This document shows positions 1 to 12,469 of a stretch of 64,000 bases of DNA, piece after piece. The notes under the pieces are model-generated. The model saw nothing but the letters and a program-made list of their open reading frames with translations. It was not told the origin of the DNA and did not search any database. Position 1 is the first letter of the stretch, and every line of letters starts with the position of its first letter. The position numbers and the translations under genes were made by a program. Source of the stretch: Chionoecetes opilio. Lineage: Eukaryota; Arthropoda; Malacostraca; Decapoda; Majidae. The stretch spans positions 588,452 to 652,451 of the forward strand of contig JACEEZ010012843.1 of the NCBI GenBank assembly GCA_016584305.1, read 5' to 3'.

Positions 1-780
1 TCTCCCTCTCTCGCGTTCCTCCCTCTCTCTATCCCTCTCTCCTTCATAACATACACACAACCGCTATAACTCATAACTAATATATCTACTTCAACCTCCC
101 ACTCCTTCTTGGTGATATTAATAAGGTAAAGAGTTATTATTCCCTTCAATATCAATGTTTTGCTAGCGGTGGACACATGCGGTCAGCGGGTGGGAGGAGT
201 CACAGGCAGACGACGGCTGTTCATTGGCCAGCGACCCACCACTTCAAATCTACCGCTAATATGTTTGTATATGGTTTATAGTAACTCATTTACACCTTCT
301 CCTTACATAACAACACCATTACCGTTATAAAACAAGTCAGATAGCTTGAAAAATGTCTATATATAGCAAAAAAACGTGTTATTTCACTCTTATATCGCCG
401 GGCAGCCTCCGTGCGATGGGATTGGTGGAGCGAGGCAGGTGTGATGCAGGTGACGGGCCGCTATAACCACGCGTACCCTAGCACTCGTATCCAAAATGTA
501 CCTCTAATTAAATACACACTATTGGGAGAAACTATTGTAATACGTAATAGTTGCGATATAGTGTCTATCTTAACGTAGGGATAGGTAAATATGCGTGTGG
601 TGTGCTGGGAAAGGCGGGGAATGCTTTTTTTGAAGGGGCATTTCGCGAGGCCAGAGTGAAGCCATCTTAGGCCTCGCCCCCACATACCGCCTCACACCTG
701 TCCTTTTATCTCCCCGTCTCACCTTCATCCCTCTACCTGGCGATATCCCCTTCCCCCTCCCCTCCCCTGCCCCCTGCTTT
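1..780. other. No gene recognised; CT-rich start
   Basis: The first 45 bases are (CT)n-like. The rest is mixed AT-rich and C-rich sequence. Short open frames here, such as one at 461-685 on the minus strand, lack any recognisable domain or codon bias, so nothing is called. Confidence 0.6.
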
Positions 781-792
781 CACCCTCATCCC

Positions 793-1260
<468 letters not shown>

Positions 1261-1607
1261 TGGTGGCCAGCGCGTGGACGAGACGAGAGGCGCGGCAGAT
1301 GTTCTCGGGGTCATTATCAGCAGCTGACGAACCTCCTGCTACCCTACCCTACCGCCCACTATTCCCTCCTGGAGCAAAGGAATACCGCCCCTAGCTGCTA
1401 TGACGCTTATTCTAGCACTGTCTACATGCCCCGCGACGCACGAGAGATGACATTTGGAACGATGGAACAAAAAACAATGCAGAAAAAGACAATGCGAGGA
1501 GTGGGGGAGAGTGAATTCACCAGCAAAACCTCAAGGTGGGGATGGTGATGCGTGCACTACAAGGCTTGTATGATACTGTATGTTGCCTTGTATTATGTGC
1601 TAGACAA
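1261..1607. other. GC-richer stretch, no gene assigned
   Basis: A locally GC-rich segment (about 1255-1390) interrupts the repeats. It could be a fragment of an exon or an element. I see no splice-framed protein that I recognise, so it stays unassigned. Confidence 0.4.
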
Positions 1608-1815
1608 CATAAGAACATAAGAACAAGTAATAAGGAAGCTACAAGAGGCAGTGAGACCTACACGAGGTAGTTCCTGTTACTTAACTCTACTCAAAGTAAC
1701 TAAGAACTTCAGATTATTTTGAGTTAAGTTCTTAGTTACTTTGACTACCTACATCCACCTCTCTTCCCCGTCCATGAATTTATCCAGACTCCTTTTAAAG
1801 ACCCCAATAGACAAC
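1608..1815 (-). mobile_element. LINE 3' end (CR1/L2-like family) with hairpin insertion
   Basis: Same family as 16316-16785, 43400-43660, 55850-56075 and 61030-61290. On the minus strand the element runs from the GGAGTCTGGATAAATTCATG region through TGTAGGTAGAGTTAAGTAAC to a tail of TTCTTATG-type repeats at about 1610. Longer copies encode the C-terminal end of a reverse transcriptase (see 61030-61290). This copy carries an extra 53-bp hairpin at 1691-1743. Confidence 0.75.
1691..1743. mobile_element. Miniature hairpin insertion
   Basis: An 18-bp perfect inverted repeat (arms 1692-1709 and 1726-1743) around a 16-bp loop interrupts the LINE 3' end. Sister copies, for example near 16570-16600, read straight through this point. 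The flanking CTAC appears duplicated. Confidence 0.6.
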
Positions 1816-2279
1816 TTAAGACAAGCTGTATGAAATATATTGTTATTATTATAATGTTTTCATCATACCATTGCCATACACTTTAAATAACTAGTAAGGT
1901 AACTATAAAACTCTTCTGTGTCTCTACCTTCACGATACTATATTACAAGTTGAAATATATAAGATATGATAATAGACTTTAATTGCCTCGTACAGAAACA
2001 AAAAAGAAAAAAAAATGGTCGGCTTTAATTATACTTCTGTTTAATATTGACGCGGTTGAAAGAATCTTAGAATTGATCATCATGTTTAGGTACTGAACCG
2101 TAAACTAATGGTGCAGATATTAATGAAGAATACAGCTGAATTTAATGAGGAAAAGATCAATAACACATAATAACCAGGAATAAGTTCATGACTGATTGCC
2201 TTCAAATTGAACTTATTTAGTGATTATATCTCGATGCTGGAAGATTATAAACTTTTTGTTCTATCTCTCTTTACTTTAC

Positions 2280-2280
<1 letters not shown>
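1816..2280. other. AT-rich DNA, nothing recognised
   Basis: AT-rich sequence without long open frames, repeats or RNA-like structure that I can identify. Confidence 0.6.
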
Positions 2281-2282
<2 letters not shown>

Positions 2283-2332
<50 letters not shown>

Positions 2333-2363
2333 AAGAGAGAAGAGAGAGAGAGAGAGGAGAGAG

Positions 2364-2398
<35 letters not shown>

Positions 2399-3060
2399 AG
2401 AGAGAGAGAGAAAGAAGAGAAGAAGAAGAGAGAGAGAGAAGAGAAAAGAGAGAGAGAGAAGAGAGAAAAGAAAAAAAGAAAAGAGAAAGAAGAAAAGAGA
2501 AAGAAGAAAAAGAAGAGATTGAAAAAAGAGAAGAAAAAGAGAGAAAAAAAAGAGAGAAAGATAGAAAAAAGAGAAAGATAGAAAAAAAGAGAAAGATAGA
2601 AAAAAAGAGAAAATAGAAAAAAGAGAAAGATAGAAAAAGAGAAAGAGAGAAAAAGAGAGATAGAAAAAAAAGAGAAAAAAGAGAAAAAAAGAAAAAAAAA
2701 AAAAGAGAGAAAGAGAGAAAGAGAGAAAAAGAGAAAGATAGAAAAAAAGAGAGAAAGATAGAAAAAAAAGAGAAAGATAGAAAAAAGAGAGAAAGAGAGA
2801 AAAAAAAGAGAAAAAATAGAAAAAAAAAGAGAGAAAAAAGAGAAAGATAGAAAAAGAGAAAGAGAGAAAAAGAGAAAGATAGATAGAAAAAAGAGAGAAA
2901 GATAGAAAAAAAAGAGAAAGAAAAAAAGAGAAAGAAAGATAGAAAAAGAGAAAGATAGAAAAAAAAGAGAAAGAGAAAAAAAGAGCAAGAGAGAGAAAAA
3001 AGAGAAAGAGAGAAAGAGAAAAAAAAAGAAACAGAGAAAGATATACAAAGAGAAGGATAA
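2283..3060. repeat. (GA)n grading into GAAA/GATA purine tract
   Basis: Nearly 780 bp of pure purine on the plus strand. It begins as (GA)n and decays into GAGAAA, GATAGAAAAA and similar words. It creates long Arg/Glu (plus) and Ser/Leu/Phe (minus) open frames that are not genes. Such tracts can form triplex H-DNA. Confidence 0.97.
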
Positions 3061-3470
3061 AAAAAAGAAAGAAAGAGATCGATATTTGATAAAGGGAGAG
3101 AGCGAGAAGAAAATGGTTGAAAAAGGGAAGTAGAACCATTGCTATCACCATCTGTGAACCCGGGAATCAGTGCAAACAACGCATCATTATAAGGAGGAGG
3201 AAGAGGAGAAGAAACAGGAGGAGGTGGAGGACAGGAAGGAGAAGTGGTGGGACGGGCGGCAGGTGGGCTCGAACACGTGCACCTGCGTGATAAGAGGAGC
3301 GGGCAGGCGGGGGGGGTGGGGGTCAGGGGGCAGGCGGGGTGCAGCAGACGGCCTCCAGATCCCAGCTGCTCCCCTAGCGCTGTCCCGCCTGTGGCCTGTG
3401 TTCGAGTGTCCCGCAGCTGTCCCCGTCTTGGGTGTGTGGAGGTTAAGGGGGGGAAGGGAGGCTTGCAACG
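3061..3470. other. Purine-rich and G-rich flank, no gene
   Basis: Contains G-runs (for example around 3305-3335) and a GC-rich block at 3240-3460. No recognisable protein. Confidence 0.5.
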
Positions 3471-4054
3471 TGGTGTGTGTCGGTGTGTGTGTGTGTGTGT
3501 GTGTGTGGCAGAGAGAAAGACACACACACACCATACATACATTAAAGAGTTACTTCATTCCTTTCTTTTTTTCAACTTCAAAGACTTCCAAACTTCTTTC
3601 TCTTTTTGCGTACTTAAGTCTATTTCAACGTGGTGTGTGTCTGTGTGTGTGTGTGTGTGTGTAACATACAGACACACACCATACACACACCAAAGACTGC
3701 AAACTTCTTTTTCTTTTTGCGTACTTAAGCTCTTTCAACGTGGTGTGTGTCTGTGTGTGTGTGACAAAGAGACACACACCATACACACACCAAAGACTGC
3801 AAACTTTCTATTTTTTTGCGTACCTAAGCTCTTTCAACGTGGTGTGTGTCTGTGTGTGTGTAACATAGAGACACACACCATACACACACCAAAGACTGCA
3901 AACTTTCTATTTTTTTGCGTATCTAAGCTCTTTCAACGTGGTGTGTGTCTGTGTGTGTGTGTGACAAAGAGACACACACCATACACACACCAAAGATGTT
4001 GCAAACTTGCTGTCTTTTTGCGTACCTGAGCCTCTTTCAACGTGGTGTGTGTCT

Positions 4055-4102
<48 letters not shown>

Positions 4103-4135
4103 CAGAGGCACACACACACACACCAAAGATATTAC
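3470..4135. repeat. About 110-bp tandem repeat with built-in GT/CA hairpins
   Basis: Six units share the word TCTTTCAACGTGGTGTGTGT, then (GT)n, then GACACACACCATACACACAC and CAAAGACTGCAAACTT. In each unit the (GT)n half is followed closely by a (CA)n half, so each can fold back on itself. Units start near 3470, 3625, 3737, 3836, 3935 and 4038. Confidence 0.9.
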
Positions 4136-4464
4136 AAACTTCCTATTCTTTTGGTGTACTACCTAAACTTCTTTCATGACACGATTGTGGTGGTGTGATT
4201 GTGGGAGGGAGGGAGAATCGAAGTGGTAGGGAAGGAAAAAAGTTAGGAGAGAGAAACTTAATAAATTCAGCTGCAATAAAAGAGCTTCACCTAATAATTA
4301 TACCATTAGATTAATCACCTCTAATTAATCATGACGCAGAGACACATGTAGTATACTATTTCGTTGTTTTGTATATATATAAGGTATCGTTAGGCCTCCT
4401 TTATAAATCATTATCATTAGAAATATCATTATCATTGTTATTGGAAGAGTCTAAGTGAATGCAT
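4136..4464. other. AT-rich spacer, nothing recognised
   Basis: No gene, RNA or clear element seen. Confidence 0.6.
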
Positions 4465-4990
4465 ACCACATAGCATAGCAAATTACAAGCACTGAACTAC
4501 ACTGCTATATATTAATTCATACTCTTCTCTACATAGTAAATTACAAACACTGAACTACACTGCTATATATTAATTCATACTCTTCTCTACATAGTAAATT
4601 ACAAACACTGAACTACACTGCTATATATTAATTCATACTCTTCTCTACATAGTAAATTACAAGCACTGAACTACACTGCTATATATTAATTCATACTCTT
4701 CTCTGCATAGTAAATTACAAACACTGAACTACACTGCTATATATTAATGCATACCACACAGCATAGTAAATTACAAACACTGAACTACACTGCTATATAT
4801 TAATGCATACCACACAGCATAGTAAATTACAAACACTGAACGACACTGCTATATATTAATGCATACCACACAGCATAGTAAATTACAAACACTGAACTAC
4901 ACTGCTATATATTAATGCATACCACACAGCATAGTAAATTACAAACACTGAACTACACTGCTATATATTAATGCATACTCTTCTCTGACC
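4465..4990. repeat. 56-58-bp tandem repeat, nine copies, two variants
   Basis: The unit holds AAATTACAAACACTGAACTA followed by CACTGCTATATATTAAT. The early copies end ATTCATACTCTTCTCTAC and the later copies end ATGCATACCACACAGC, so two variants occupy separate blocks, with the outermost copies mixed. Confidence 0.95.
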
Positions 4991-5560
4991 ACGTGTAGCA
5001 TAAAAATGTAAACAAATAAAGGAAAATACAGCAGTGAACAAAAAACTAGACACTACTACGTAAATCTCTAAGAAAGTAAAGAAATCTACTAAATCTTACT
5101 AGATAAATATAGTAGTTTTATCACTCACTAAATTTTACCAGCTAAATATAGTAATTTTACCACACTTGTAATAACTGAGGACACTATTACGTAAATCTCT
5201 GAGAAACTGAAGAAATCTACTAAACCATACTAGATAAATATAGTCATTTTACCACTCACATGTAAAACCTGAAGCAGCAGGAGTGGGAGGGCCGAGGAGG
5301 GGGGGTGTAGCGTACAGGTTATACAACTCTTTATCTACCTCGTCAGGGAAAGAGCTGTGATTATTTTGGCTTCAAGGTGAGTGCGTCCGGTCTATCCTCC
5401 TCTGTGGGATTCATTCTTCACGCTGTAATGGGCAAGAAGGGGGAGAGTGGGCCTTGGGTGTAAGGAGGAAGAGGGGAGCACAGAGGAAGAAGGAGATTTG
5501 CTTTTTCTCATGTTATACCCACACGCTCATTATCTAAGGCTGTTACTAGGTTAGGAGGGT
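4991..5560. other. Two diverged about 120-bp direct repeats, then unassigned DNA
   Basis: The segments at about 5045-5160 and 5178-5260 repeat each other (ACTA.TACGTAAATCTCT, then CTAGATAAATATAGT). The rest up to 5560 is unassigned. Confidence 0.5.
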
Positions 5561-5564
5561 TTGT

Positions 5565-7500
5565 CTAGGTGATACAAGGGACTGTGTTTTATGTGAGGCT
5601 GTCTGTGTGTTATAAAGGCTGTCTGTGTGTTATGTGAGGCTGTCTGTGTGTTCTAAGGGCTGTTAGTGTACTACGTGTTATGTAAAGCTGTCTGTGTGTT
5701 TTAAAGGCTGTCTGTGTGTTATAAAAGGTGTGTGTGTGTTATAAAGGCTGTCTGTGTGTTATAAAGGCTGTCTCTGTATTATAAAGGCTGTCTGTGTGTT
5801 ATAAAGGCTGTCTGTGTGTTATAAAAGGTGTGTGTGTGTTATAAAGGCTGTCTGTGTGTTATAAAGGCTGTCTGTGTGTTATAAAGGCTGTCTGTGTGTT
5901 ATAAAGGCTGTCTGTGTGTTATAAGGGCTGTCTGTGTGTTATAAAGGCTGTCTGTTTATTATATAAAGGCTGTCTGTGTGTTATAAAGGCTGTCTGTGTG
6001 ATGTGAGGCTGTCTGTGTGTTCTACGGGCTGTTAGTGTACTACGTGTTATGTAAAGCTGTCTGTGTGTTATAAAGGCTGTCTGTGTGTTATAAAGGCTGT
6101 CTGTGCTATAAAGGCTGTCTGTGTGTTATAAAAGCTGTCTGTGTGTTATAAAGGCTGTCTGTGTGTTATAAAGGCTGTCTGTGTGTTATAAAGGCTGTCT
6201 GTGTGTTATAAAGGCTGTCTGTGTGTTATAAAGGCTGTCTGTGTTATAAGGGCTGTCTGTGTTATAAAGGCTGTCTGTGTTATAAAAGGTGTTGTGTGTG
6301 TGTTATAAAGGCTGTCTGTGTGTTATAAAGGCTGTCTGTGTGTTATAAAGGCTGTCTGTGTGTTATAAAGGCTGCCTGTGTGTTATAAAGGCTGTCTGTG
6401 TGTTATAAAGGCTGTCGGTGCTATAAAGGCTATCTGTGTGTTATAAAGGCTGTCTGTGTGTTATAAAAGGTGTTGTGTGTTATAAAGGCTGTCTGTGTTT
6501 ATAAAGGCTGTCTGTGTGTTATAAAGGTTGTCTGTGTGTTATAAAGGCTGTCTGTGTGTTATAAAGGCTGTCTGTGTGTTATAAAGGCTGTCTGTGTTAT
6601 AAAGGCTGTCTGTGTGTTATAAAGGCTGTCTATGTGTTATAAAGGCTGTCTGTGTGTTATAAAGGCTGTCTGTGTGTTATAAAAGGTGTGTGTGTTATAA
6701 AGGCTGTCTGTGTGTTATAAAGGCTGTCTGTGTGTTATAAAGGCTGTCTCTGTGTTATAAAGGCTGTCTGTGTAATAAAGGCTGTCTGTGTGTTATAAAG
6801 GCTGTCTCTGTGTTATAAAGGCTGTCTGTGTTATAAAGGCTGTCTGTGTGTTATAAAGGCTATCTGTGTTATAAGGGCTGTCTGTGTTATAAAGGCTGTC
6901 TGTGTGTTATAAAGGCTGTCTGTGTAATAAAGGCTGTCTGGGTGTTATAAAGGCTGTCTGTGTGTTATAAAAGCTGTCTGTGTGTTATGTGGGCTGTCTG
7001 TGTGTTATAAAAGCTGTCTGTGGTAATAAAGGCTGTCTGTGTGTTATGTGAGGCTGTCTGTGTGTTATAAAAGCTGTCTGTGTAATAAAGGCTGTCTGTG
7101 TGTTATAAAGGCTGTCTGTGTTATAAAGGCTGTCTGTGTGTTATAAAGGCTGTCTGTGTTATAAAGGCTGTCTGTGTTATAAAGGCTGTCTGTGTGTTAT
7201 AAAGGCTGTCTGTGTAATAAAGGCTGTCTGGGTGTTATAAAGGCTGTCTGTGTGTTATAAAAGCTGTCTGTGTGTTATGTGAGGCTGTCTGTGTGTTATA
7301 AAAGCTGTCTGTGTAATAAAGGCTGTCTGTGTGTTATGTGAGGCTGTCTGTGTGTTATAAAAGCTGTCTGTGTAATAAAGGCTGTCTGTGTGTTATAAAG
7401 GCTGTCTGTGTGTTATAAAGGCTGTCTGTGTTATAAAGGCTGTCTGTGTGTTATAAAGGCTGTCTGTGTGGTATGTGTGGCTGTCTGTATTATAAACGCT
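5565..7500. repeat. 20-bp minisatellite GTGTGTTATAAAGGCTGTCT, about 95 copies
   Basis: Almost 1.9 kb of one 20-bp unit. Variants include 16-18-bp truncations (TGTGTTATAAAGGCTGTC), a TATAAAAGGTGTG variant and a TTATGTGAGGCTG variant. The first block and the block near 6000-6060 share the longer phrase CTACGTGTTATGTAAAGCTG, which suggests a higher-order duplication. Confidence 0.97.
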
Positions 7501-8008
7501 GTTAGTGTGTCAGTAAGCCTGTCAGTAAGCTACAATAGGGTATCACTGTTGTCTCTTAATGAATAGATGAAATAGTGTTACATGTATACTTATGTTTTCA
7601 TGGTGTTATCCTAAATGTTAAGTTTCTGTGATGTAGCAAAGGTAATTCAAAAGGAAAGATAGAAGCAACGTATTGTCATTGCTTCTGTCCTTGATGGCTC
7701 CCCTTTGCACTCTCTCATCATCTCAGGCTTGTTATACTCTAATCTCTATTACCTCTCTATTACCTCATAATTACCTCTCTCTATTACCTCATAATTACCT
7801 CTCTCTATTACCTCACCAACACATGAACTCGCCCTCATTTTAAGTCTCTTTCGCATTGTATCATTCTGTAAGGTAACATATCCTTGCTATTACCTCACTT
7901 ATACCTAATACTAATACTCCACACAACCTAATCTTCCCTATAGCCTAAGTATCTAATACTACATAGCTACTAGAAAAATAAATAAAGCTAGCTGGTATTA
8001 GAGTAAGT
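7501..8008. other. Unassigned DNA with short CTATTACCTCATAATTACCT repeats
   Basis: A small 20-bp repeat occurs at 7735-7815. Otherwise nothing is recognised. Confidence 0.55.
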
Positions 8009-8012
8009 TTAA

Positions 8013-8225
8013 CCCATTGAGACCCAGAACGTAATTTCCATTGTAATTTGGGTAGTAGTACCATTAGACGATTGTTAGTGAATATAAGCAATATTTCATA
8101 GATATGACCTGTTTAGTAGCCTTGTCGACTAACTAATTGGGTATATTAAGTGACTTTTCGTAATTTCATGGTTAGACAACATACGATTTTTTTTATAGCA
8201 AAGGAAAGATCTGGGCGTGAAAGGG
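8013..8225 (+). mobile_element. TTAA MITE, copy 1
   Basis: About 210 bp, from CCCATTGAGACCCAGAACG to AAAGATCTGGGCGTGAAAGGG, flanked by TTAA at 8009-8012 and 8226-8229. The ends are imperfect inverted repeats (CCCCTTGAGACCCAGA versus CCCCTTCACGCCCAGA in the consensus). It is non-coding. Confidence 0.85.
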
Positions 8226-8257
8226 TTAACATGTAAAATTCTTATTCGCATTCTTAT

Positions 8258-8296
8258 CTTTTTTTCTTTTTGTGTGTGTGTATGTATGTGTGTGTG

Positions 8297-8360
<64 letters not shown>
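8258..8360. repeat. (GT)n microsatellite
   Basis: About 100 bp of GT with minor interruptions. Confidence 0.95.
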
Positions 8361-8549
8361 ATTGGCTAGGTGCGTCACAGAGGCTATTAACTTGTCACTG
8401 TGTATTGTGATGAAGTGACGCATTGCCCTCTGTTCAGAAAAGGAATATAAAAAAGAGGAAGTAAAAATTCGGGTCGCTTGTCGTTAGTATTGTCAAGGTA
8501 GTGAGATGTCGCCTTGAATGGGATGGCTAATTTGATGCTTTAATAAGGT

Positions 8550-8550
<1 letters not shown>

Positions 8551-8614
<64 letters not shown>

Positions 8615-8656
8615 TGTGTGTGTTACCTACTCGCAAGATCATTTGAGTCTAAAGTT

Positions 8657-8720
<64 letters not shown>

Positions 8721-8779
8721 AAAGAGATAAAAAAATACAATTTTCTTAATATTTCTACCCCGCGATCCCTCTCAATTTC

Positions 8780-8810
<31 letters not shown>
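8551..8810. repeat. (GT)n, (GA)n and (CT)n tracts
   Basis: (GT)n at about 8551-8622, (GA)n at about 8656-8714 and (CT)n at about 8784-8811. They generate low-complexity open frames that are not genes. Confidence 0.95.
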
Positions 8811-8815
<5 letters not shown>

Positions 8816-8944
8816 CGTCCAATAAGAGGAAGAAGTAACCACAAAGATGAGAATATTGATAAAAATGAACATACGCAAAAAACACAAATGGAGGGAGAGA
8901 GAAAACAAGAACAAAAACACAGAAAATACTAGGAGGGGGGCACT

Positions 8945-8999
8945 CAGTAGAGCGCATACCTCCGCCCAAATATTTTATCAAATATACGTATATATATAT

Positions 9000-9071
<72 letters not shown>

Positions 9072-9316
9072 TCAGTATGAGCGCATACCTCCGGCCGAAT
9101 ATTTCACCAATTGGTTGCCATGGCAACAGTTGTCAATAGATTTCATCCAAAATTAATTCAGTTCTTCCTTATACCAAACAGACTTGGTATACCGAGTTTG
9201 GTCCAAATCTATTCGTAACTTTTCGAGAAATCCTGTACACTAACAGACAGACAGACAGACAGACAGACAGATCGGGTGAAAACATAACCCCTCCAACTTC
9301 GTTGGCGGAGGTAATA
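8945..9316. mobile_element. MITE-like element with CATACCTCCGCC / GGCGGAGGTA ends
   Basis: The left end GCGCATACCTCCGCC (about 8956) and the right end TTGGCGGAGGTAATAA (about 9302-9317) are inverted. A second left end (GCGCATACCTCCGGCCGAA) sits at about 9081 after a (TA)n tract at 8998-9068. (CAGA)n lies at 9243-9271. The duplicated left end suggests one element inside another, or slippage across the TA tract. Confidence 0.6.
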
Positions 9317-9944
9317 AACCCAGACACACAAAGAATAGAGACGGGAAATAAGATGGAAAATAATAATAATAATAATAATAATAATAATTGGAAAATGGTG
9401 GAAAATGCCTGGAAAATGCTGAAAGAGGCTTAATTTAAAGTAGGTAACGGTAAAGTAGGGTAGCAAGGAACTAAATGGTCAGTGGTCAGTTGGTCACCCT
9501 AGACAGCTGACCTCACACAGCTGCAGTCACGAATCAACAACTGGGGCGAGGGTGAGTGAGGTCAAGGTGGGAGGAAAGGTCAAATGTTTGCCTGTGTGTG
9601 TGTGTGTGCGTGTTGTTGAAGTTGTTATTAGCTTTATTACACGTATCATAACCTATCATAGAACATAAGAACGTTATACATATATAAGAACACACAGAAC
9701 GTTAACTCCTTGTCTTGCTGTTGTTGCTTTTTTGCCTGTAGCGCATGCCTCCGGGTGATAGTAAAATTATTATTATTATTATTATTATTATCATCATTAT
9801 TATTATTATTATTATAGAGGTATGTAGTTATGATCAATTATTTGCTTCAGTACTTAAGTTCATTCCCTCATCTATATAATTATTATGTTTTTTTTCTTCT
9901 TGTATGCCATCGGGTGCGAATAAACGTGTTATTATTATTATAAG
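9317..9944. other. Unassigned DNA with ATT/ATA microsatellites
   Basis: (ATA)n at about 9358-9388 and (ATT)n at about 9768-9816. No gene recognised. Confidence 0.6.
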
Positions 9945-9995
9945 AACATAAGGAAGCTACACGAGGCCGCGAGACCTACACGTGGTAAGTTCCTA
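9945..9995 (-). mobile_element. Short LINE 3' tail fragment
   Basis: AAGAACATAAGGAAGCTACA and GAGACCTACACGTGGTA match the tail of the LINE family at 1608-1815. Confidence 0.6.
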
Positions 9996-11164
9996 TTAGC
10001 TATATTATTATGTACTCTCTACTCGTCTTCCAGTTTCAGAAATAATGACATTTAAGTATTTGTAACATCCCTCCTCCCCCTCCTTTGTGTGGTGGTGTGG
10101 TGGGTGTGGTGGGCGGGGTAGGGGCGTCCCACTTCCCGTCTGCTACCACCCACACCCTCATTCACTATTGTTTGTTGATATTCATCCTTCCTCTCCCCCT
10201 CTCATTATGCGTTCCCTCGCACAGCTTCCTCCTCCACCACAAAAGCCTCGATTCATGTTTTACAACTTGTGTTTTAAAATGTTGTACCGATGCTCCCTCC
10301 TCGTTATCTCTGTTAATTTTTTCAACCCTTTTTAACCCTCTGAACCTATTTTTTTTTACCCCTTGATGTGAAATACATAAACAAGTGCTTGTGGGCCCTT
10401 CGAACCCATGTATTGATGTTTGTAGTAGTAGTATATATATTGGACATGTGATTGCAAACTCCAATCGTGTTGTTGCTGTCATTGGTCACTGGTCAAAGTG
10501 CCTCGGGGTAGACCACGTTCCGTGTGATTCCAACCCTTTGTGTTCCGTGTGATTCCAACACACAAACACTCACACACGCACACAAAAGTTAAGTCCATGA
10601 GTCTACAGTTTGTGGAATGCGGCAAAACGTTACCGCAGAGTTTTTCCTGTAAGCTAATACTCCTCCTAAGTGTTTTTAGCCTAAAACCCCCCTTCAAAAT
10701 GATTCAATCGACATGGGACCAAGCCGCTTACCACCTACGATTTATTTGCGATTTTTTGAGCCTACTCATAAAAATTGAATTTACAGTTTCGGCTACCCAA
10801 AACAGACACACACACAGCTACTCCTAATTCCTATAGTATATTAGATATTAGCAAACATCTCACTTATTTGCATTCTGAACTCATTTAACTATATAGCTCA
10901 TTAGAAAGGTCTTTTCAAGTTCTATCTTTACTGTTCTATACAAAAAAATCGGGAATCTTATAATTTTCGAGCTATTAAAGAAAATATGATTTTTGATATA
11001 ATTTTCAAGGGAGACCCCTTGCAAGATTTTTTTGATTTGATTGATTGAGATTTTTTGGGGAAAGCTTTGACATTTCAGATCCTTTAAGAAATTGGTCCAC
11101 ATGTTTTTGGTCACGCCGAACACAAATCTGGAGTCAGTCTTTCTCTTAGTCTTATTTTTTGTTC
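9996..11164. other. Unassigned intergenic DNA
   Basis: Several open frames of 70-105 codons occur on both strands (10085-11123), but none shows a domain, splice context or consistent frame. A 21-bp duplication with CGTGTGATTCCAAC is seen near 10520-10560. Confidence 0.5.
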
Positions 11165-11377
11165 AACCCCTTGAAGCCCAGAACGTAATTTCTAATGTAA
11201 TTTGGCTACCCTTAGACGATTTTTAGTGAATATAAGCAATATTTTATAGATATGACCTGTTTAGTACCCTTTTCCACTAGCTAATTTGGTATATTCAGTT
11301 ACTTTTCGTAATTTTATGCCTAACAAGTTCAACAGACGATTTTTTATAGCCAAGGAAAGATCTGGGCATGAAGGGGT
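11165..11377 (+). mobile_element. TTAA MITE, copy 2
   Basis: Same family as 8013-8225. The left target site has decayed (TTCA) and the right side reads GGGGTTTAA. Confidence 0.8.
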
Positions 11378-12395
11378 TTAATACCAGCATTGTATAGGTA
11401 ATTTCGGGCAGGTAAAATAAATTAGGTATGGATGAGAAGAGAAGCATAAGAGCATCAAGGATTTACTAACAACATACACAACAATTTTTATCATTTAGTA
11501 TCACAATATTGGAAGCAAGAAAGACTTAGTATTTAGTCACAACAAAACAACGTTCATGAAATACTTGGTGTTGTTAAGAGCTGCGAGGACCCCTTGAGAA
11601 ACCCTATGAAGCAAAGATAATATATGCTATGAACCCTCGTGAAATAAATACTGTAATATCTTCAAAGTTTACTGGTAGAATCAACAGAAACATCAAATCT
11701 TTATTCATGTTGAGGTGGTTTAGCAGTGCAGTTTTTTACTTTATAACTGGGCGACCAAAATGTCTCCCAGTGATGAAAAACTGTCGCCCAGAAAGAACAT
11801 TTTTAAGCTACTAGGCGACAAGATTTCTTTATTATTGCCTATATCATCTTGTGCAGCTATCTGTAACCCGTCGATTATTTGTGAAGTGAAATGTTGTTGG
11901 TGCCACTGGAAGATTCATAAACACAGCATGGAAAGGGAGGGGAGGGGTCACACAACATACAAAGTGGGGAAGATGATGTTACCAAAAAGGTGTATTTTAA
12001 CAGCCATGACTACTACCACCCTTATGGATATCCAAGGAATGTCGATATCCCAGTAAGATTTGCTTAAAAAATGTTCTGTGGTTTAGTACTAACAAGTGAC
12101 TGAGCTCCACCAGTAAACGTAATGACAAATTTGATATGTTGCAGTTACAAGAACGCTAATAAGTGTACTGGGAAACAAAAAAGTAAAAAAGATATGACGA
12201 ATAATTACAAGTGTTGTCTCTTAAACACTAATTACTTTCTTAATACTTATCTCTGTGACTTAGAGAACCCACAATGTGAAAATAATAGTCCTTTACTTGC
12301 TCCCTACAAGGTCACCCACGGGTACATAGTCTTACCCTAATACATCTGCCTGTGTTCTTGAGGCTACTTAAAGAACCCATCCGGAGGCTAATTAT
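11378..12395 (-). other. Probable 3' UTR and 3' flank of the aminotransferase gene
   Basis: Downstream, on the minus strand, of the expected stop codon at 12396-12398. Candidate AATAAA polyadenylation signals read on the minus strand lie at 11828-11833 and about 11698-11704. The end of the transcript cannot be fixed from sequence alone. Confidence 0.4.
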
Positions 12396-12469
12396 TCACA
12401 CCTTCCCTGCATCAATGTCCTTCTTGAGGGTTAGCAGGATCTCACCAGCCTTCTTCAGTTGTCGTCCTC
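12396..12469 (-). CDS. KYAT3: Aminotransferase exon 10, one-base frameshift
   Basis: Acceptor TCTGAACAG. As written the frame reads EDDN then TGA (12457-12455). With one extra base the frame continues [20 protein letters not shown] to TGA at 12398-12396, which suits the family's C-terminus. A single missing base, real or from sequencing, explains it. Confidence 0.7.

Noticed and set aside
2220..3542. Open frames up to 423 codons on both strands over the purine tract
   Set aside because: They are translations of (GA)n/GAAA repeats with only Arg/Glu/Lys or Ser/Leu/Phe and no domain.
10085..12340. Several 70-105-codon open frames
   Set aside because: No recognisable motif, no consistent splicing, and AT-rich or MITE sequence. 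More likely 3' flank of the aminotransferase gene.
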